From: Xenopus tropicalis
Lineage: Eukaryota > Chordata > Amphibia > Anura > Pipidae
Length of the DNA stretch: 64,000 nucleotides
NCBI RefSeq assembly: GCF_000004195.4
Contig: NC_030679.2
Span: 26,897,712-26,961,711 of the forward strand
Direction of reading: 5' to 3'
Below are positions 58,811 through 64,000 of the stretch, piece after piece. A model generated the notes under the pieces. The model was not told the DNA's origin, searched no databases, and saw nothing but the letters and a program-made list of their open reading frames with translations. Position 1 is the stretch's first letter. Each line of letters begins with the position of its first letter. A program made the position numbers and the translations under genes.

Positions 58811-59913
58811 AGGAAGTATTCCCAGGTGTCCAAGGACTAGCTAGAATGTTTCAGAACGATTTAATCAGTTCCTCTGTGGTAAAACCGTACTCCCTTCAGT
58901 GGTTTGAAACCAAATGGCATTATCCATCTTTTTTTAATACAGTTGTGTTAACCATGATTTTTATGATTTCAATTATGTTCTGTCTTCTGAGGTCAGGATA
59001 TTAAAAGACAATTAAATTAGCGTATTTCTGATTTGTGCTGATGCAGCAAGCATTATACAGATTTCCAGGCACAATGTCTGCCCAGAGGGGATGAATCCAC
59101 TGAGCCAGTGCCAGTCTGTCGCTGCCAACATAAACAGAACACCTGTTGTTTTCCACAAAAACACCCGGCACGTGCAGCGTATGGCACATAGGTACACTAC
59201 AAGGAGATACAACTCTATGAATACATTTTATTTTTCACTTGGCTTTGTCTAATGAAAATACAAAGCCATGAATGTATATTTGTATGCCTCTCCCCCTTGG
59301 CATCTGTAAAGGTGTCAGTGGCTAATCTTGCAGTGTGAGGTTTGTGTAAGCTGCTATTATGTCACTGGGTGGCTGGCCACAAGCTTCCTTATTACTGTAC
59401 TTGGCCTCATATTGTGTTATAACCCCCTAATAAGAAGCCATAAGTGGATCTCTCCCAGTAATGTAGGGGTGTTACGATGTAGCAGAAAAGCAAACTCCTT
59501 AGGGTGCTATACTTTACAGTATCCCCATTTGCCTGCTATTTCTCTGGACATACCAGCAGTTCTGTGCAGTGTTGTTATAGCCCACTGTGACACTGGGAGA
59601 AATCCTGGTGGGCCTCTGTGCTCCGGGTTCGTGCAGCAGGTATGTGCAGGCCCGCCATCAGAAACTCTGGGGCCCCACACAGGTTATTTATATGGGGCCC
59701 CCCCATGAACAAGCGCATAGTACCAACATTTTAGCCACACCTCTTGTGTGCGCAATATCATACACCCGTGGGACAGTCCCTCTATTGACAGTTCAACCCG
59801 CAGTCCAGGATCCTTACTGAAAAGTCCCTCATTTCCATTTGATCTCCTGCACTGAAGCTAAAAAAGATACATATTTAATTAAAAAGTAGCTTTTGGCAGA
59901 GAGCCCAGAAATC
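58811..59913. other. Non-coding stretch
   Basis: No gene. 59640-59705 contains CAGGCCCGCCATCAGAAACT and GGGGCCCC words of the dispersed family seen on the opposite strand at 61910-61975. A 126-codon frame at 59328-59708 has no recognisable domain. Confidence 0.35.
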
Positions 59914-60176
59914 TTAGGGCTCTGGCACACGGGGAGATTTGTCGTCCGCGACAAATCTCCCTGTTCGCGGGCGACTAATCTCCCCAAAATGCCATACAAG
60001 GCAGCCCGGTTTCACTGAAATCGCGCAAGTTTCCTCTCAAGGCAACTTCCGCCGCGTATGCAATCCCACCGGCGATTTACATTTTTGCCGGTGGGATGGC
60101 ATTTTGGGGAGATTAGTCGCCCGCGAACAGGGAGATTTGTTGCGGCGACTAATCTCCCCGTGTGCCAGAGCCCTTA
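59914..60176. repeat. Foldback MITE, CTAATCTCCC family, well preserved
   Basis: Starts TTAGGGCTCTGGCACACGGG and ends CGTGTGCCAGAGCCCTTA, perfect inverse ends with TTA on each side. Long inner arms: GCGGGCGACTAATCTCCCC versus GGGGAGATTAGTCGCCCGC; CCCACCGGCGATTTAC versus GCCGGTGGGATGGC. Its short open frame is repeat-derived. Confidence 0.88.
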
Positions 60177-60325
60177 AGGAGCTTCAGCTGCACTTGAATA
60201 CATTGTTTCTCCCTTTTAATTAAATAAGTGGGCTTAAAGAAAGTTAAAAAGCCCCCCTGCACTGAGATACAATTGTAACTAATAAGCTAAACAGGTCTCT
60301 TGGGGGAACTGAGACTTGCAGCTTA

Positions 60326-60550
60326 AAGGACAATTTCACCTTTTTCAGCAAAACTGTAATAACACATAAAACAGGACCCCAAAACCCCAAGAAATGTGTT
60401 CAAACTTTAAATAACCCGCCAAATTTAGTCAAATGGGAGTGGTATTTAGGGGGTGTGGTCGAAAAAAATAGGCGTGGTCAAAAAATGTTGCTGCGCTGCA
60501 TTTATTTTTGTCCCTCTTTCCATTTTCAAAATGTTGGGAGGTATGCAATA
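60326..60550. repeat. Dispersed TTAAAGGAC-start repeat
   Basis: Starts TTAAAGGACAATTTCACC and carries GGGGGTGTGGTCGAAAAA, GGCGTGGTCAAAAAATG and AATGTTGGGAGGTATGC. It looks like another TTAA-type MITE, but the right end was not paired. Confidence 0.5.
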
Positions 60551-60605
60551 TAAACAGCTGATGTTACTCTCTAATAAACAATTCATACAAGGCTGATGCC
60601 ACACT

Positions 60606-60900
60606 TAGGGGGAGATTTACTAATCCACGAACGGTCCGAAGGCGTCCGAATGCGTTTTTTTCGTAATGATCGGTATTTTTGCGACTTTTTAATCGCCGTC
60701 GCGACTTTTTCATATGTTCTGCGACTTTTTCGTCACCGTCACAACTTTTTCGTATATTTTCCACGACTTTTTCGGCACCGTCTCGAAAAAATCAGATTGG
60801 TTTTTCTGCCGTTTACAATCACTCAATATGAAAAAATCGCTACATGTGCCTGCACCCGAGCGTATTTGATTCGTATACATTCAGTTTATAGGGGGTCACT
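60606..60900. repeat. GACTTTTTCG-rich repeat
   Basis: GGGGGAGATTTACTAATCC is followed by repeated GCGACTTTTT words (about 60680, 60700, 60720, 60768) with CGTCACCGTCAC and GGCACCGTCTCG. The internal repeats make a CpG-rich, low-complexity frame that is not a gene. Confidence 0.6.
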
Positions 60901-60959
60901 GGAGTTTTCCCTAAGTTTAACCCCTTCCCACCTACCTGCCCCTGCTCTGCACTGTCATT

Positions 60960-61975
60960 GCTTGATATGAAAGTAATGTAAGTTTTTGCATTAGTTATGT
61001 AAATTGCATAAGCTTAGGGGCCCCAATGATCTTGCTGTGGGGCCCAATAACCAGTCAGTAGTAGTTCATAAAAATAGTAAAAATAATTATGTCAGTATTT
61101 TAATTGGGGGAGGGGGGGTCGGTGGAGTTTATATGTACGTTATGTGAGTTTCTTTGAAAGTAGCGTAAGTTTTTGCACAAGTTACTTAAATTGCGTAAGT
61201 GTAGGGACCCAGAGATGATGCTGTGGGGCCCAATAACCAGTCATTTTACTGCTGGAAAGTAGGAGACACTAATAAAATTCAGTAAATAGCTTCCAAAATT
61301 AACAGTTGGTGTTTCACTATAATAAGCCATAACAGTTTAAATCAGTGTTTTTCAACCTTTTTTGGGCAAAGGCACACTTGTTTCATGAAAAAAATCACGA
61401 GGCACACCACCATTAGAAAATGTTAAAAAATTTAACTCTGTGCCCAGCAGCAGTGCCCCCCTAGTACATTGGTGCCCAGCAGCAGTGCCCCCCTAGTACA
61501 TTGGTGCCAAGAGCAGTGCCCCCCTAGTACATTGGTGACCAGCAGCAGTGCCCCCCTAGTACATTGGTGCCAAGAGCAGTGCCCCCCTAGTACATTGGTG
61601 CCCTGCCTACGGCACACCAGGCAACACTAGTGTGCCGCGGAACAGTGGTTGAAAAACGCTGGTTTAAATAAATAATAAATGTGCTTATAAGTCAGTCAGT
61701 TCCTTGGGGGGAAGTAGAATTTACCTTAAGTTGTTTAAATCATGGTGGTGAATTGTGCCTGCATTGTCCTTTGCTTGTACGCAAGTTACCTAAGTTTCTA
61801 GGTAAGTTACATCAGTGTCTTAAGTTTCTTGGCAACTTTTGTGAAAGTTACGTAAATTGCGTAAGTTTTAGTGCAACCTTATGCAATTTATGTAACTTTT
61901 GCGATGAGTCCGGGCCCCCTTCCGAAATTTTCATTGGGCCATGCACAACAGTAGCCCCCCGATGGCGGCCCTGGG
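60960..61975. repeat. Repeat with AAGTTACGTAAATTGCGTAAG sub-repeats, interrupted by a hAT element
   Basis: Related blocks occur at 60975-61030, 61160-61215 and 61790-61910 (GTAAGTTTTTGCA, TAAATTGCGTAAGT). GTGGGGCCCAATAACCAGTCA occurs twice (about 61038 and 61223). The right end, GATGGCGGCCCTG at about 61961-61973, looks like a terminus. The hAT element at 61343-61661 sits inside. Confidence 0.55.
61335..61669. mobile_element. hAT MITE with perfect 8-bp TSD and an internal 32-bp minisatellite
   Basis: 61343-61661 starts CAGTGTTTTTCAACC and ends GGTTGAAAAACGCTG. GTTTAAAT flanks it on both sides (61335-61342 and 61662-61669). Inside, 61440-61605 is about five copies of a 30-32 bp unit (GCAGTGCCCCCCTAGTACAT). 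The minus-strand frame across it is a repeat artefact. Confidence 0.93.
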
Positions 61976-62121
61976 TATGTGCGTGATGGATAAAGGGTTG
62001 CGGAGGTGAGCAGGAGGCTGAGATGGGCAATGGTGAAATAGGCCAGTTTCTGTGACAGACCACCATTTTCTCCAAAAATATATATATACAAAGACAATTT
62101 GCTGTACAGGTTTCTGACACC

Positions 62122-62704
62122 CTATTCCAATTTGCTCTAGTCCAGTGGAAGTCATGCCATCTGATCCTAATATGCGCAAGGGGGAATGTTTGCCCTGAAC
62201 TTGTCCTGCAGAATTAGCCAGCAGATCAGACACAACCAAAGGGCTCATTTAGAATGTGGAAGGGCCTTTCTAAATCTCAGACCTTTCATGGTTCAACCAT
62301 GGAACTTTACCAGTGTATAAAGTTTTGACTTAAATGGCCTATGACCTTTTTAGACCATTTAGAGCCTTTACATACAAATTCACACACTGATTAGGAAGCT
62401 TGTGTTGGTTTATATTTTGCAGTTATAATCTTATCCTAAATGTTAACATTTTTGGAGGGTAAATTGTGTCTTTTATAATACTGTCCTGTAGCACTACAAC
62501 GCCAGCTCTTTTAATTGTTGTGATATTCAGTGATAAAACTTGGAACTCAAAATGGTTGGAATATGAAAATATATTTTCTTACATGAGAGCCATAAGCTAT
62601 AGGATTCATATACAGCTCAATAAATATTAGCTTCAAATGTTTCAAGGTCTTCAGTTACTATTAAGAGGGTCCCTAATCATGCTGTAGCACGCGGGTGCAT
62701 TGTA
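62122..62704. other. Apparently single-copy non-coding stretch
   Basis: No gene, repeat family or RNA gene was recognised. Confidence 0.35.
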
Positions 62705-63100
62705 CACAAACCTGATGATTTATTTATAAATCAGCAACATATTCCTCAGTGCTATACATAAGGGTAAATAGTATTTGACATACAGACAGACCAGTTCAAT
62801 AGGTAATGAGGGCCAAAGGTTTCCAATCTATAGGGGTGGGGATAAATGAGACACAATATATAAATATATGTTGCTGAACGGGTAAGTTGATGTTGCAGAA
62901 ATATTAGCGCTAGTGGTATGGCTGTTATGGGGGGGGATAATGAATCAGCAGGATGTGATGTGTGATAAGTTATGTGAAGAAATGACACCTTAGTGTAAGG
63001 GAGCAGGTAGAGGTTGGTGGGTTGGTGCATACGCTTGATGGATGAGGTATTTTTTAAGGGAACATATAAAAGTCTGAAAGTAGGTCAATGTCTAGTTTCC
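62705..63100 (-). repeat. L2-like LINE 3'-UTR fragment
   Basis: The plus strand reads ATTTATTTATAAATCAGCAA, CATATTCCTCAGTGCTATAC and CAGTTCAATAGGTAATGAGG. It parallels the 3' UTR at 43900-44110 (TTTATTTATAAAGTGCC, GCAGCGCTGTACAG). Coding sequence is absent. Confidence 0.5.
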
Positions 63101-63204
63101 CTAGGGAATCCTTATTTGATGATGATGAACCTTGTGGTGCTCACAAACAAACCAATACCTGTTACAGGGAATATCATTTATCTGTCATGCCATTTGTATA
63201 TATT

Positions 63205-63440
63205 GCACAGGGTCAGACTGGGCTGGTGGGACACTGGGGAAAAACCCGGTGGGCCCGGCCCTCATCGGTCCCCACCAACCCAGCCCACTCCCATGCCTAC
63301 ATTAGGGTATACAGTAAGGAGCCAGAAGTTGCAAAAGAGCATGCACTTGTACTCTCAATCACACCCGGGGGGTTGCGCACATCGGGGTCCTGGAGACGGA
63401 GGGGGCCCTTCAAGTTGTAGCCCTGGTGGGCCACCACTGC
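63205..63440. repeat. hAT-like repeat fragment (CAGGGTCAGACTGGG start)
   Basis: Begins CAGGGTCAGACTGGGCTGG and contains GGGGAAAAACCCGGTGGGCC, as in 56308-56360. The opposite end and TSD were not found. The 149- and 110-codon frames that cross it are not supported as genes. Confidence 0.6.
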
Positions 63441-63784
63441 CCCAGTACAATTCTGATTTCTAGGCTGTAGTTAATTAACCAGTAGGTCCTTCTAGCAGAC
63501 AAGGGTTACTATTCAGATTAGAAGCAAGGAGGTTCTGCCTTAATATTTGATTCTGTGTGAGCTGTCGAGTTGTAGAATTCTCTCCCTGAAGTGTTTGTAC
63601 TGCCAGATACATTAGACAGCTTTAACAAAGAGTTGTATGCTTTTTTACCAAGAGAATAAAAATAAAGGATTACTGAAATTAACTCTTAGTACAAGTTGAC
63701 CCATGAAAAGTCCATAGTGGATAAAACTAGGGGTGGGGAAGAAGGGTTGGCCAACACAATGAAGAAAAACATGTAGAAACACAG
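63441..63784. other. Intergenic sequence downstream of the minus-strand gene
   Basis: No repeat family was recognised. It lies just beyond the predicted transcript end of the gene at the right edge. Confidence 0.35.
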
Positions 63785-63897
63785 ACCCTATTTTTGAACA
63801 ATATTTATTTTTCAGAACAGTAAATAAAGTTATCTATTGCCATGCCCATGTAACATCCTTAATAAGAGCTTGAAGACCCAAACTGACGTCTTGGTCC
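63785..63897 (-). other. 3' UTR and poly(A) signal of the right-edge gene
   Basis: On the minus strand, AATAAA lies at 63804-63809, about 90 nt after the stop codon. A cleavage site near 63785 is a guess from usual spacing. The UTR is short and repeat-free. Confidence 0.6.
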
Positions 63898-64000
63898 TCA
63901 AATATCAAACATCCTTGTCATTTCTTTTTGGCTCTCAGTAGGTTCATCAGCATAAGGGAAATCCTTCAATCCCAGGATATCTTTTGCAGCTTCACCAGCA
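63898..64000 (-). CDS. Terminal coding exon of an unidentified host gene (partial, C-terminal 33 aa)
   Basis: On the minus strand an open frame enters from the right edge (first complete codon 63997-63999) and runs 33 codons to a TGA at 63898-63900. The peptide begins AGEAAKDILG and ends EMTRMFDI. It is hydrophilic and looks like a real protein C-terminus: balanced composition, no repeat match and a poly(A) signal at proper distance. I cannot name the family from 33 residues. The upstream part is outside the window, and whether the exon boundary or the window edge comes first is unknown. This is the only host coding sequence I can support in the window. Confidence 0.65.
   Translation of the reverse strand, partial: AGEAAKDILGLKDFPYADEPTESQKEMTRMFDI

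Noticed and set aside
61432..61617. Minus-strand frame with repeated GTNVLGGHCSW-type units
   Set aside because: It is the translation of the 32-bp minisatellite inside a hAT MITE.
63014..63463. 149-codon plus-strand frame
   Set aside because: It runs through an L2-like UTR fragment and a hAT-like repeat, with a competing frame over the same DNA and no domain.

Overview
The window reads as non-coding vertebrate DNA, almost certainly Xenopus (X. tropicalis or X. laevis cannot be separated by eye). The evidence is the dense set of repeat families I associate with frog genomes: TTAA-flanked MITEs with TTAAAGG ends, foldback elements built on CTAATCTCCC / GGGAGATTAG, hAT-like elements ending in CAGGTATGGGA, L2-like LINE 3' ends, and tRNA-like repeats. 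There are no operons, no bacterial-style coding density and no rRNA. Family names are from memory of published Xenopus repeats; boundaries, target-site duplications (TSDs) and palindromes were read directly.

Layout. 1-6.9 kb: end of a hAT-like element with 113-bp internal repeats, a 52-bp tandem array, apparently single-copy DNA, and a probable solo LTR (5001-5711). 6951-19176: a 12.2-kb minisatellite of about 150 units of about 81 bp, with higher-order structure and a G-quadruplex motif in many units. 19.2-23.5 kb: mostly single-copy DNA with two stretches resembling conserved non-coding elements, a 32-bp tandem array and a foldback MITE. 23554-27927: a complete, apparently very young LTR retroelement on the minus strand. 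It has two 996-bp LTRs that read as identical, a 4-bp TSD, a tRNA-Thr-type primer binding site, a polypurine tract and one 471-codon ORF of unrecognised function; it has no pol. 28-40 kb: a mosaic of nested MITEs, near-perfect palindromes, a duplicated block and tRNA-like repeats. 40-52.9 kb: largely single-copy, with a 5'-truncated L2-like LINE and several MITEs. 52.9-63.5 kb: more MITEs, two further tRNA-like copies, a 50-bp tandem array and nested hAT elements. 63.8-64 kb: the 3' end of a host gene on the minus strand (33 codons, stop, 3' UTR, poly(A) signal).

The only two convincing protein-coding segments are the retroelement ORF (25179-26594, minus) and the terminal exon at the right edge (63898-64000, minus). 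A fragment of LINE reverse-transcriptase C-terminus lies at 44202-44423 (minus). Nearly all other open frames are chance or repeat-derived.

The best candidate for something undescribed is the compact LTR element whose sole protein has a Cys4 zinc-ribbon-like motif and a PPxY motif but no recognisable protease, reverse transcriptase or integrase. Next come the minisatellite with its two G-quadruplex unit states, the tRNA-like cassette embedded mid-repeat, and a filled/empty-site pair that directly proves TTAA-targeted insertion of one MITE.
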